From contig OW818645.1 of assembly GCA_942492835.1 (NCBI GenBank), positions 744,001 through 808,000 on the forward strand: a stretch of DNA of 64,000 nucleotides. The letters are read 5' to 3'. The notes under the pieces are model-generated. The model did not search any database. It saw nothing but the letters and a program-made list of their open reading frames with translations, and was not told where the DNA came from. This document shows positions 13,301 through 22,900 of the stretch, piece after piece. Origin of the DNA: GWB2-37-7 sp942492835 (GTDB taxonomy: Bacteria; Bacillota; Clostridia; Lutisporales; Lutisporaceae). The position numbers were made by a program, and so were the translations under genes. Position 1 is the first letter of the stretch, and every line of letters begins with the position of its first letter.

Positions 13301-13938
13301 TTTTTATATGGAACATAATAATTTTGTGTTGGCTTTTTATCAATAATTTTTGGTATAATATCCTTTTTATTGTTTTCAGAAACAGCTGTAGGACGTTGTT
13401 TCAATACAGAATCAGAAGTTGATGTAGCTCCTGTACCCATGACAAGACTTTTCAAAATGGCGTTTTGCTCCTGCATAATCGCAAATTGACCATTAAATAG
13501 CTTTTGTATAGTGTTCAAATTATCTGATAAAGGTAGTTTTGTGTCTTCTTGAATATTCAACGCTGAAGTATCATTTAAGTAAGAAGTGGAATTATCCACA
13601 GCAATAGCAACCTCGTCAGGTAAAATATCATTCTGCTCAACAACAGCTTCTTCGTCCTGAGGTAAATCACCGCTCTGATATTGCTCTGCAATATATCCTG
13701 CCAACTTTTCTAAGGTATTAAACGATGTTACAAGCAGGTCTAATGAAATATCCACTTTATACTTATTATTGATTTGTTTTCCTAAAGCCATTAAAAGCAT
13801 AGAGTCAAAACCGAATGCAAACAATTCTTCGCTCGGATTTATCTCATCTTGTTCCATGCCGGTAATCATACTAGCCATTTCAATAATCTCTGTTAATACT
13901 CGTGTATATAAGTCTGTATATTTTTCAGATTCAATCAT
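7387..13938 (-). CDS. Hybrid ACP-aminotransferase-NRPS (ACP-AMT-C-A-T-E)
   Basis: About 2,183 residues. I place the start at the second ATG (13938), 10 nt after GGAGG; an ATG at 13947 lies only 1 nt from it. Domains: acyl carrier (FGFDSM, Ser46), a linker of about 120 residues, a class III PLP aminotransferase of the glutamate-1-semialdehyde type (FDEVVTGFR; Lys505 in YGKVIGGG), condensation (HHTVSDG near 831), adenylation, carrier (GGDSIKA, Ser1686) and epimerisation (IHHLVVDG near 1862, RTVGWFTSVYP). ACP followed by AMT is the arrangement that turns a beta-keto acyl chain into a beta-amino one in iturin/mycosubtilin synthetases. The A-domain pocket reads D-V-Y-L-V-S-L-I-D, nearest to Ser codes but with three differences, so the substrate is uncertain. 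It completes the polyketide module begun by the KS-AT protein upstream. Confidence 0.95.
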   Translation of the reverse strand: MIESEKYTDLYTRVLTEIIEMASMITGMEQDEINPSEELFAFGFDSMLLMALGKQINNKYKVDISLDLLVTSFNTLEKLAGYIAEQYQSGDLPQDEEAVVEQNDILPDEVAIAVDNSTSYLNDTSALNIQEDTKLPLSDNLNTIQKLFNGQFAIMQEQNAILKSLVMGTGATSTSDSVLKQRPTAVSENNKKDIIPKIIDKKPTQNYYVPYKKLSLQESSALGNLQSKYFKSIQEKYTSFTKTSKDATHEYRKVHAEWRNITGFRPLFKEMIYPIYAKKGSGSKIIDVDGNELIDMTMGFGVNMFGNSPSFVKKALAEAINSDGMPLGPLEILPGEVARKISELTGVERVFFCNSGTEADMVSVRLARAVTGKNKVVCFTGSYHGNYDGFLGIPIFSNKEVLTMPMAPGISENAVKDLILLEYDKESSLKYIEEHSDVIAAVLTEPVQSRRPDIQPKEFLHKLRKVTEENDIALIFDEVVTGFRIAKGGAQEYFGVQADIVNYGKVIGGGMPIGVVAGKSKYLDSIDGGMWNYGDDSLPIYSEKRTFVGGTFCHHHLAMVASNAVLDYINDNKDTMYKELNDKTKRLSERLNKFFKEENITLEMYNFGSLFRFNITPDKEIFYYGLLEKGLYIWEGRNFFLSTEHNEEDIEKIYSAVKDTVLEMKKAGYFGDPTGTDDDPRHTFTTKAKQDKSVGFVEKVNIEGNEIPMSLIQQRLYSRILIEESDPFDLAGVSIVDGNIDINMLEVAVNQIIERHEILRTSLHLEEGEFKQRVHTDVRIKVREVYQSDTANLNTFISASLKKFVLEAAPLLEVLILHTYDNQQVLVFHCHHTVSDGISMGIFTGEVATICNKTNLSLPDKQYRDFVKWENDYMTSVALKRDHDYLVDKLSNVVYAIPLPYDSTNRSTAGYDGRVIYDLIDKTTVTALKDVAKSNSISLFMVLLSALNILLHKVSRENSIAITTPVSSRFIGGFENSMGMYTNTIALSSEYSGEQYLTEYLQCIKKTCLASYGHINYPYNLLINELHATGENAFNVMFGYENAETRLPEINGVKLKPIEYKPSTQEFDISFDLQEKSGAIEINFSYRTDLFNAENMELILERYKLVIDQIIKNQKAKLSDIEISTAAERERILGEFNQTTVDYSNDKTIVDLFEEQVAKTPDKVAVMFKDDQLTYADLNAKANQVARRLIKAGVGLEDAVCLMTERSLETIICIHGILKAGAAYMPIDPRYPEERIRYMLEDCQPKVILAGNFAVPDGLEIEIIDIFDENLYTGDTSNVCVEIRPDNLVHLLYTSGTTGKPKGVMSTHTGLVNRIEWMQKQYPMNEDDVILQKTTYTFDVSVYELLWSNLVGAKMGLLKPGGEVEVDEIAEAIYKYKVTHILFVPTVLKELLKYVASDSRKANILEKLKIVVTSGEALTEDLVGLFNETMGDSICVLANLYGPTEVSIDSTYYNCSKEEKGIIPIGKPISNITTYILNGNELCGIGVIGELCLGGVGVARGYLNRPELTDEKFIDNPYGEGKLYRSGDLTRWLPDGNIEYLGRIDEQVKIRGQRIELGEIESAIRKLENITDVVVIAKADMLGEKAIYAYIVGKDEVNIKGVRDELRGVLPEYMVPPYMMQIEKIPLKTNGKINKRALPEIEAKSERIYVEPRNEIENALCNVFSEVLGVGLVGVEDSFFELGGDSIKAIKVISKMRDAGYEISSKDIMVNYSVEAIASVVVPLKENNYNQNDVVGTVISTPIIKDFIARGMAKPNHYNQAVMIATDTDDEEVIKKALHAVVKHHDVLRSVYKDDSLTILSSDESKMFDFESFNLIEDNNMAETIESESTRIQGSIDLEHGPLVKAALYRTANGNYIMLCIHHLVVDGVSWRILGDDLTSALIQLESGSEIVLPPKTASYIEWGEALEEYKDSSILQMETEYWQQVSKNTFDRNIRIENDMKVKDGASGFADIDIMFTKEETELLLHDAGKAFNTEINDLMLSALGMAVGQLTGQEKVAVELEGHGREEIHKKIDIDRTVGWFTSVYPIIIDCCDDMEVSIISTKEMLRKVPNHGIGYGLLSSVSRQNNIDICFNYLGQMDINNFNNNSTYSVGKTTADENRIESNINMDGYIMNDTLSFSLTYDKTSYSQKHIKKLAQLYKNCLSEIIKFCVNRDDTVKTVSDYGVTDMEAAELDEIKEILA

Positions 13939-14000
13939 AACAATCATACCTCCAATATAAATTTTAATAATCGTGATAATATACTCTGTTATACCATGTT

Positions 14001-16742
14001 TTATTTATATATCAATTCTTTCCATAATAATTTCCTTCGAAATGGATAATTGGGTAATAAAACTTTTTCTTTAGTATATGTTGAATAAAACCTATCCCAA
14101 TTTATTTCCACTCCACTAAGATATAGAGTTTTAACCGAATCAAGTAGTTGACGATAAGCATCTCTGCCACTTCGTAGAGATGGTACAAATACTGCATCGT
14201 CCTGCCTAATGCATTGATTAGCCAGTCCGCACAATGTAGCTGTTCCACCTATTTCGATAAAAACCTTAATGTCTGCTTTCCAAGCTTCCTCCATAGCTGC
14301 TCGAAAATCAACTGTCTGAGACAAAAGACCTGCCCAATATTCTTTCTTACCAAGCACGTCTTCCTGTTCAAACTTACCTGTGACACAGGATATTATCTTA
14401 ACTCGTGGTTTAGCAAAACTTACATTAGAAAAATAATCACTATAACTTTGTTCATAGCTCTGCATTATTTCTGAATGGTACGGACGATTGATCTTAAGAT
14501 CATTGATAAACACTCGTTCATTGCGTTGCAACACATCTAACACTTCATCGACCTCATCCTTACGACCTGAGATAGTCACATTCTTTGGAGCATTAACAGC
14601 TGCAATTGACACACTCTTACAATTACTATCTGCTATCGCTTTTTTCACCGTCTCCGCATCAGCTAGAACTCCTACCATTTTACCTTCAATATCTATAGCT
14701 TCCATGAGTTTTCCCCGTGCCACAATCATTTTGACCGCATCACCAAAGCTTATCAAACCGCTATAGCATGCGGCAGCATATTCACCAATACTATGACCAA
14801 TCACCACATCCGGTGTAATACCAAGTGTCTCCCATACTTTACTTAATGCGTATTCAATAGAAAAAATAACTGGTTGTGAATACAGCGGGCGATTTAGAAC
14901 TGCTTCATCAGAGTCGAAAACAGCTTCTTTAATGGATATCCCTAACAACTCCGCAAAAGCACTCTCGCAATCCATAAAAGCATCCCGAAATTCTTTAGAA
15001 TACTCATATAATTCTTTGGCAATATTTTTATAAATTGATCCCTGTCCTGTAAACAAAAACGCAATCTTTTTTCTTTTATCATTTGCTACATTTGTATTGA
15101 AAGCAAAGTTTTCATCCTTTTCCAATGCGGTGGTAATAGCGTTTATTATATTCTCCTTTTTAGTACCTACCGCAGCAAATCTACATGGTAAATGACTTCT
15201 TGTAATATTTGATGAATACGTTACAGCAGATAATTTAGCATCTCCATTTGCTATATAATCTCTCATATTTGTCATAGCCTGTCTGAGTGCAGGGATACTT
15301 TTTGCAGAAAGAGTTAAAATATTACAGGGCATATCTTGCATATCGCCCTCGTCATCTACCTTATCCGGCTCTTCTACAATTACATGTGCTAATGTACCAC
15401 TGATACCAAAACAGCTGATACCTGCTCGCCGTTTACCCGAATTTTTTTGCCAATCAGTTAGAGTCGTAACTACCTTAATCTTATCTCTGTTTATATTTCT
15501 ATTAGGTTTTTTACAATTTATACTTGGTGGAAGTTTCCGATGTTTTAAAGACAGCAACACCTTAATTAAGCTTGCCATGCCTGCTGCAGCTTCCAGATGT
15601 CCAATATTCGATTTGACAGAACCAACTAACATTGGCTCCTGCTTATTTTTATAAGCTTCCAGTATTGCTTGAATTTCAATAAAATCACCCAACGTAGTCC
15701 CTGTTCCATGTGCCTCAATATAATCAACATCATCAACAGAAAGACCAGAGGTCTTAATAGTCTGACGCATTACATCACTCTCTGATAAGCCGTTCGGTGC
15801 ATAATAACCATTTGCTCTACCATCTTGACCTATAATGCTGCTTTTTATTACAGCCTCGATTGTATTACCATCCTTAATCGCATCATCCATACGTTTTAAT
15901 AACACGACACCACAACCTTCGCCTCGACCAAAGCCGTCAGCGGAATCATCGAATACTTTGCACCTTCCATCTGCTGCCAATGCTTGAAGCTGAGATAAAC
16001 CAATAAATGTCTGTGGACATAGAATAAGATTTACCCCACCCACTATAGCCATATCACATTGTCCGTTACGTAGGCTGTCCATAGCCATATTCAATGCGAC
16101 CAAGGACGATGAACATGCTGTGTCGCAAGCCACAGCTGGTCCTTTGAAATCGTAAAAGTAAGACAGTCGACCTGCCGCTGATGTCAGTGCTGTTCCAAAT
16201 AATGAATATGGTGTAATCTTCTCCACTTCATTTGTTGCCATCTCTGCCCTGATATATTCATATGAGGATATGCCTACAAAGACCCCAGTTTTGCTACCTT
16301 TTAATTGAGGGATGCTTAACCCAGCATTCTCCATTGCCTCCCAACTAACTTCTAGTAATAATTTATGCTGGGGATCCAAAGACACCGCTTCGACCGCTAA
16401 TATATCAAAATGCACATTGTCAAAGCTTTTAATGTCTGTGTCTAAAAAAGCAGCATTTCGAGTATATATTTTACCTGGTATACCTTTATCTGCATTATAA
16501 TATTTATTAATATCAAACCTATCTGCACCGATTTCGGTAACTGCATCATAACCCTGAGTCAGTAAACGCCAAAAATCATCTGGATTATTGGCTCCGCCTG
16601 GAAAGCGACAATTATAACCAATAATGGCAATACTCTGCTCATCACGAACCTCTTTAAGTTCACTACTCAAATCGTTAATCTTTTTGACAGCTTTTTTTAA
16701 TACTTCTTTATATTCCTGTAAATCTTTTTCCAATTGGTTCAC
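14001..16742 (-). CDS. Stand-alone polyketide synthase KS-AT protein
   Basis: 913 residues, GTG start (a closely spaced AGGA lies just upstream). The first ~35 residues are charged and probably helical, like a PKS docking segment. The KS domain has the full triad: Cys210 in DTACSSS, His in EAHGTGT and His in NIGHLEAAAG. The AT has GHSIGEY (Ser near 651), but the specificity loop that reads HAFH in malonyl-type ATs is RPYH here (near 755). The protein ends in a post-AT linker and has no carrier protein; the ACP it needs is at the N terminus of the next gene product. It thus supplies a second chain extension just before aminotransfer. The odd AT motif and the nearby FkbH/ACP genes suggest a non-malonyl extender, which is inference. 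Confidence 0.93.
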   Translation of the reverse strand: MNQLEKDLQEYKEVLKKAVKKINDLSSELKEVRDEQSIAIIGYNCRFPGGANNPDDFWRLLTQGYDAVTEIGADRFDINKYYNADKGIPGKIYTRNAAFLDTDIKSFDNVHFDILAVEAVSLDPQHKLLLEVSWEAMENAGLSIPQLKGSKTGVFVGISSYEYIRAEMATNEVEKITPYSLFGTALTSAAGRLSYFYDFKGPAVACDTACSSSLVALNMAMDSLRNGQCDMAIVGGVNLILCPQTFIGLSQLQALAADGRCKVFDDSADGFGRGEGCGVVLLKRMDDAIKDGNTIEAVIKSSIIGQDGRANGYYAPNGLSESDVMRQTIKTSGLSVDDVDYIEAHGTGTTLGDFIEIQAILEAYKNKQEPMLVGSVKSNIGHLEAAAGMASLIKVLLSLKHRKLPPSINCKKPNRNINRDKIKVVTTLTDWQKNSGKRRAGISCFGISGTLAHVIVEEPDKVDDEGDMQDMPCNILTLSAKSIPALRQAMTNMRDYIANGDAKLSAVTYSSNITRSHLPCRFAAVGTKKENIINAITTALEKDENFAFNTNVANDKRKKIAFLFTGQGSIYKNIAKELYEYSKEFRDAFMDCESAFAELLGISIKEAVFDSDEAVLNRPLYSQPVIFSIEYALSKVWETLGITPDVVIGHSIGEYAAACYSGLISFGDAVKMIVARGKLMEAIDIEGKMVGVLADAETVKKAIADSNCKSVSIAAVNAPKNVTISGRKDEVDEVLDVLQRNERVFINDLKINRPYHSEIMQSYEQSYSDYFSNVSFAKPRVKIISCVTGKFEQEDVLGKKEYWAGLLSQTVDFRAAMEEAWKADIKVFIEIGGTATLCGLANQCIRQDDAVFVPSLRSGRDAYRQLLDSVKTLYLSGVEINWDRFYSTYTKEKVLLPNYPFRRKLLWKELIYK

Positions 16743-16867
16743 ATCCTACACTATTATCTTTTGCTCATTATAATATTATAAATTAGTCCAATTACGCTTA
16801 ATCTTATATACTATACAGATTTTATATCATGCTTTACATAGGTTTATACCCAAGCCTAAAGATTGAT

Positions 16868-16898
16868 CTTGCACTAAGACAAGCTACCTTAGTGCAAG
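16868..16898 (-). other. Perfect 11-bp hairpin between the two PKS genes
   Basis: CTTGCACTAAG and CTTAGTGCAAG form perfect 11-bp arms around a 9-nt loop. It sits in the widest gap (185 bp) between any two genes of the synthetase block. No T-run follows it on the minus strand, so it is not a standard intrinsic terminator. It could be an mRNA stabiliser, a processing site or an operator. Confidence 0.7.
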
Positions 16899-16927
16899 AA
16901 TCATCTCCGACTGTGATATATTCGCTG

Positions 16928-19900
16928 TTAGTCCAGCAACTTCTCCAATTCAGACAATACATCGCTAGCACTTTCATCTGGTTGATCATCTAATGCTTCT
17001 TCGATTTCTGCATACAAAACTTGATCAATCAAATAATTCGTCAATTCAACAAGTGTTGGATAGTTAAAGAAAGTCGATACATCAATATCAGTATTCAGCT
17101 GTTTATTAACAGTACTACGCATGGAAAACATCATCAAAGAATCCGCCCCTTGTTCACGTAAAGCTATATTAACATCCAACAAGTCACTTCTACTAAATCC
17201 CATAATCTTACCACAAACTTTTTGTAAAATATCCAACAAGAATGCTTTCTTTTCATCTCGTTTTTCCATACTCTGTAGTGTATCAAGAATACTGGTGTCT
17301 TCATCATCAGATTTCTTTTGCACTGAATATTCTGCCAGTATATCTGCTAATAATGCCCTTTGGCTATTTTCATTAGTATTATTCCCCATTGTTTTCCAAT
17401 CAATATCTGCTACCATCAGATCTCCAAACGGCTGGTTAAAGAATTGTTCTATTATCTGACCTCCCACTTCATTTGGAAAAGCTTTAAGCCCCATGGTGTT
17501 CATATTCCTTTCGACCTCTGCGCGTTCAGAAGCCATACCTCCGGATTGCCATGGTCCCCAGCACATTGCATACACAGGAATTCCCTGACTTGTCATTTCA
17601 GCAGCGAACCGATTTAGAAAATAGTTTGCAGCAGCATAATTACTCTGTCCCAAATTTCCTAACAAGGATGTTATTGATGACATCATGATTAAGAAATCCA
17701 GTTCATCTTTATTGAGCAAATTATATAGATTAACAAGTCCCGAAACCTTTGGATTAAGAACAGTTTCAAAATTCTCCCATGTCTGATCAACAATAAACTT
17801 ATCTGATATAGCTCCTGCAGCATGGATAACACCTCTTATTGCTGGCAATTCATGAATTGCTTGTGTCAGTGCTGTTTCTAATCCTTCCCCGTCGCAAACA
17901 TCTGCATAGACGACTTTTATTTGGATACCTTTATTTCTAAATTCATTTATTCTTAGATTTACCTTTTCACTCGGTTGACGTCGGCATAATAATAATAGAT
18001 TTTTAGCCCCCATATTCACTAAACAATCCACAAAAACCATACCTACCGCACCAGTACCTCCTGTGATTAAGTATGTAGCATCTTCCATTACAGTCAGGCT
18101 TTTTCGTGAGCGGTCTGTTCGCTTAGCACGTTTTGAATGTTTAATTATCCTGCCAACATACCGTTTACCGTCATGCAGACATACTTCATCAGCATTTTTT
18201 GTTACTAATTCTGCAACCAGATTGCCTTCTTTTAGACTCTGTTCATCAATGTCTACTATTCCTTCAAAAATCTTCGGAAACTCTAAACCAAGTACTTTTG
18301 CAAATCCCCACAAAGGTGCTTGAGATAAATTTCCACCTTGTTCTTCACCAACCTGCTGTGCATTCTTGGTCAATACTTTTATTCTAATGTTATCGTTAAC
18401 ACCCAATCTTTCGACTGCCTGTACCAAATACAGCAAACCTTTCAGATTTTCTGTATTGATTCCACTTAGTTTTCCTTGCTCGATTTGATATTCTCGATTC
18501 ATTCCACTGCAATAAATTATTTTTATCTGACTGCCTTCATTAGCAGCTATTATATCATTCAACAATCTAGACCAACTGTCTTCACTACTTTGATTGATTT
18601 GATATACATGGTCGTTTTTCTTCAAATATGTTTCATCACCATTAAGAACAGAATCACTCTCAATACCATACTCCGACAATCGCTTAGATAAGCATTCTGC
18701 TGTGCTGCTTTCATCTGAAATCACGACATACCTCATTGGTTTCGAGCCTTGTGTCAAATCATAGTTTTCATCAGTTTCAACCCAAATTGGATGATAATAA
18801 AATTGATTAAAGTTATTTTGTATTCCCTGTAAAAGGCTATCACGGTTTGTAATTCTAGCCATAAGATCTTTAATCCTTACAACCAACTCACCTTTTTCAT
18901 TAAATGCTTCTATGTCTGCATGAATAAAATTTTTATCGGTGCTCCTTATCGAAGTGTATGCTTGCAATTGAGACATTGCTTTATAATTGTAAGTAAACTC
19001 TTCTAAAAAATATGGAATCATTGTCTCTTCAATTACGCTATCAACCACCAATTTATCTTTTTCCTGTCTTCTGGTGACTTCCAACAATGTACCGGTCTGG
19101 AAAATCGAATCGATTGTTCCTGGATATAATATATATTTCTCCAAATCTGGGATATTCGCAAGCGGAATAATCTGACTTACATATTCTCCTTCGTTATTTA
19201 TTTCATGAGCTGTCTTCATAATACGACGGAATCCATCACCTAAATAAAAACCAGAACTTCGCATCAGTGCATATGTACCTTCTTCAGGTGGAATCGGGTT
19301 AAGTTTCCATGTTTCAAATTCAGTAAAATCTGTTTGTTTTTGACTAAGGGTATAATCTGCATTTATTAAGACTTCCCCAACAGCATGTGTTAACCACTGA
19401 GTTTCTGGCGAATTATCATCACGACTTACGATAGTGAATTTTAATCTTCCGTCCTCTTTCTCCTGTAAACAAACTTGTACTAATCTCTCTTCATCAGAGT
19501 TGACTACCAGCGGTGCTCTAAATTCAATTGATTTTATAGTGCAGCTAGCTGGGTTTTTGAGTTCCTTTACTGCAGATAAAACAAAGGATACATGTGCTGC
19601 AGCAGGCGAAATAGGCATATTGAAAATAATATGTTCAGACATAAAGTAGGGTTCATCAGCTGTAAATTTGCGTTGAAAAACGACCGTATTCTCCATAAAT
19701 GGTGATTCAATCCGTTCTCCTAGCAACGAATGAACAGACATTGAGCTGGTCATATTTTCCCTATTATCATAGTCTAATTCCAGCCAAAACTTATTCTTAT
19801 CATAAGGATAATTTGGAACAGAAATCCTTTTCCACGACTTTTGACCTTTAAATTCTAAATTTTCCCACTGTATATGTGCGCCAGAAGCATACAGCAAAGC

Positions 19901-22900
19901 CAAAGTTTCTGACACTTGCTGTGCATCATTTCTTTTCATATTCAAAGTACTTGCAATAAACTTATCTTCATCGAAAATTAGTTTACATAGAGCAGATAAT
20001 ATCCTGTTAGCACCAACCTCTAGAAAAACATATTCTTCTGTGGCATCAATATTCTTTACTGTATGATAGAAATCAACCTTTTCACGGATGTGGCGTGTCC
20101 AGTAATCTGCATCCAAAATCTGATTTTTACCAATCTCTTCAGCATAGAGTGCAGAAGCATACCTTAACTTAGGTGCAGAAAAACTAACCTCACTTGCATA
20201 GGATTTGAAGTCTTCCATAATTGGTTCCATCATTTTTGAATGAAAAGCGTGTGAAACTTTTAGCTTTTTAATCCTAATTCCTTGCTCTTCAGCATTAGCT
20301 AAAATTTTGTCTACAGCAGCACGCTCACCAGAAATCACATAAGATTCTTTTGCATTAATCGTTGCAATTGAAACATCAGCACTATACTTCTCAATTAAAG
20401 ATTTTACTGTTGCTTCATTCGCAAAAATGGTTCCCATTGCACCTTCCCCTGGTGCGATATCCATCAGTCGTCCTCGAAGTGATACCAATTTTACTGCATC
20501 TTCAAGACTCACGATACCTGCAGCAACTGCCGCAGCATACTCTCCGATGCTGTGTCCCATTACAACTTCCGGAACTATTCCATAACTTTCCCACATTTTA
20601 TACAGTGCATAATCAATAGAGAAGATAAGTGGTTGAGCAAACACAGTTCTTTCAATAATCTCACTTTTTGCTTTATCCCCATATAGCAAATTAATAACAG
20701 ATTCCAATATATACGGTTTAAACAGACGGTCACACAATGTCATTGCTTCTTTGAAGGCTTTGCTAGACTCAAAAAGCATTTTACCCATGTTTACGTATTG
20801 TGAACCCTGTCCTGTAAACATAAATATGAACTTTCTATCTTTTTGATAAATATTTTTCTCTCCATGGCTACAGAATACACCAGAAGGATTAGCACCAATA
20901 AGGAATCCCTTGAGCCTATCTAATATTTCTTCCCTTGATACTCCTGTTATAGCTAATCGATAGTTAAAATCTGAGCGCCCCCTGTCTGCACTGTATATAA
21001 GATCAGCGAAGTCTGCATCCTCACATTGCTCAATGCGCTTTATATACTTAAATATATATTCACGTAATGATTTTTCATTTTTAGCAGTTATTTTTAGAAT
21101 ATAATCCAATCCAATATTATTCTCTGTTTTTTCAGTTGATTCTTTTTTGTTTTCTTCTGTAGCTTTATATTCTTCTATAATAACATGCGCATTAGAACCG
21201 CCAAATCCAAATCCGTTAATTCCTGCTCTCCTAATATCATTTTGCTTTTCCCATTTGGATGGTTCACTTACCACCTTTATTGGTATATTGTCCCAGTCTA
21301 TGTATGGATTAGGTGTATTAAAATGCAAGTTGGCTGGAATAGTTTTGTTTTTCAATGCCAACAGTACCTTTATGATCGAAGCTATACCAGAAACCGGTTC
21401 CAAATGACCAATATTAGTCTTAACAGAGCCGATTCTTAAAGGATTTTCCTTGCTTCTGTTTTCACAATACACTTCTGCCACAGCACTAACTTCGATAGGA
21501 TCGCCTAACTTGGTTCCTGTTCCATGCATTTCAAGATAATCGATATCTTGCGCAGTTAAATTAGAAGCAGCCAAGGTACTTCTCATCAGTTTAGCCTGTG
21601 CAGCTCCATTAGGTGCTGTTAGACCATTACTTTTACCATCTTGATTAATTCCAGTAGCACAAATTACTCCTAAAATATTATCATTATCACGAACAGCTTC
21701 TGACAACTTCTTAAGTAAAAGCACTCCACCGCCTTCAGCTCTGGCATAACCATTCGCACTGGCATCAAACGCTTTACTGTGTCCGTCTGGAGAAATGGCA
21801 CGAAGCTTTGAAAATGCAACACTTATAACCGGAGAAAGGATCAAGTTCACTCCAGAGACCACAGCCATTTCGGCTTCTCCTGCCTTTATAGCATTACATG
21901 CTAAATGCAGAGCTGTCAGACTTGATGAACATGCCGTATCAACACCTAGACATGGTCCCTCAAAACCAAAAAGATAAGAAACACGGCCGCAAATTGCACT
22001 CATGCAACCACCTGTCAAAGAATATGCACCCACTTTTGTCAAATCTCCAGAGTATATACCACTAAGTGCATATTCATCAGAAGATATGCCCAAATAAACA
22101 CCAGTATTAGAACCACTGTATTTACTTATATCCAAACCCGCATTCTCAAAAGCTTCCCAAGTCAACTCAAGTAATAGTCTCTGCTGGGGATCTAAAAAAG
22201 AAGCTTCCATAGGCGAAATATTAAATAGCCCAGCATCAAATTCATCTATTGGCTGGTCTAAAAACCCCCCTTTACGACAATACATTTTACCTGGAGCATT
22301 TTCATCCTCATCATAATATTTGTGTAAATCCCAACGTGATTCAGGAATATCGACAATTCCATCTTTACCACTCATCAGCACGTCCCAAAATTGCTCATTA
22401 CTGTTGGCGCCAGCAGGAAATCGGCAGCTTGTACCAATAATGGCTATTCTATCTCCATTCGGAACTTTTTCATTACTCATTTCTTCTCTCACCTCATTTT
22501 TTTTATTTTTATTCATTAATTTATATATATGGTCGGTAAGCATATTTACGTTCGTAAAACTAAATAATACAGATATCGATAAAGCAGTGCCAAATACCGC
22601 ATTGAGTTTTTCTACAAAAGGAGGAATATTGATAGATATGATGCCATAATCAGTAAAAGGAAGATTGTAATCCGTAATTTTTATCTGAAACAAAGCCTCT
22701 ACAGATTTTACAATTTCCTTAATTATTTCTGTCCTAGATAAAGCATCTTCAACTTCGGTTACCTTATTATCATTTTTATTATTCATCTGTTGTTCATGCA
22801 ATTTATCTATAATCTGGGAATATAAACCAGTATTAAATGAGTTAGTTAGCCCTCTTCGGAAAAGTTTTCCACTAAAAGTTTTTGGAAAACTTTCAATTGG

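Noticed and set aside
1296..13960. Many plus-strand open frames of 60-110 codons across the NRPS/PKS genes
   Set aside because: They lie antisense to long, motif-verified genes and lack ribosome sites; they are shadows of the coding strand.
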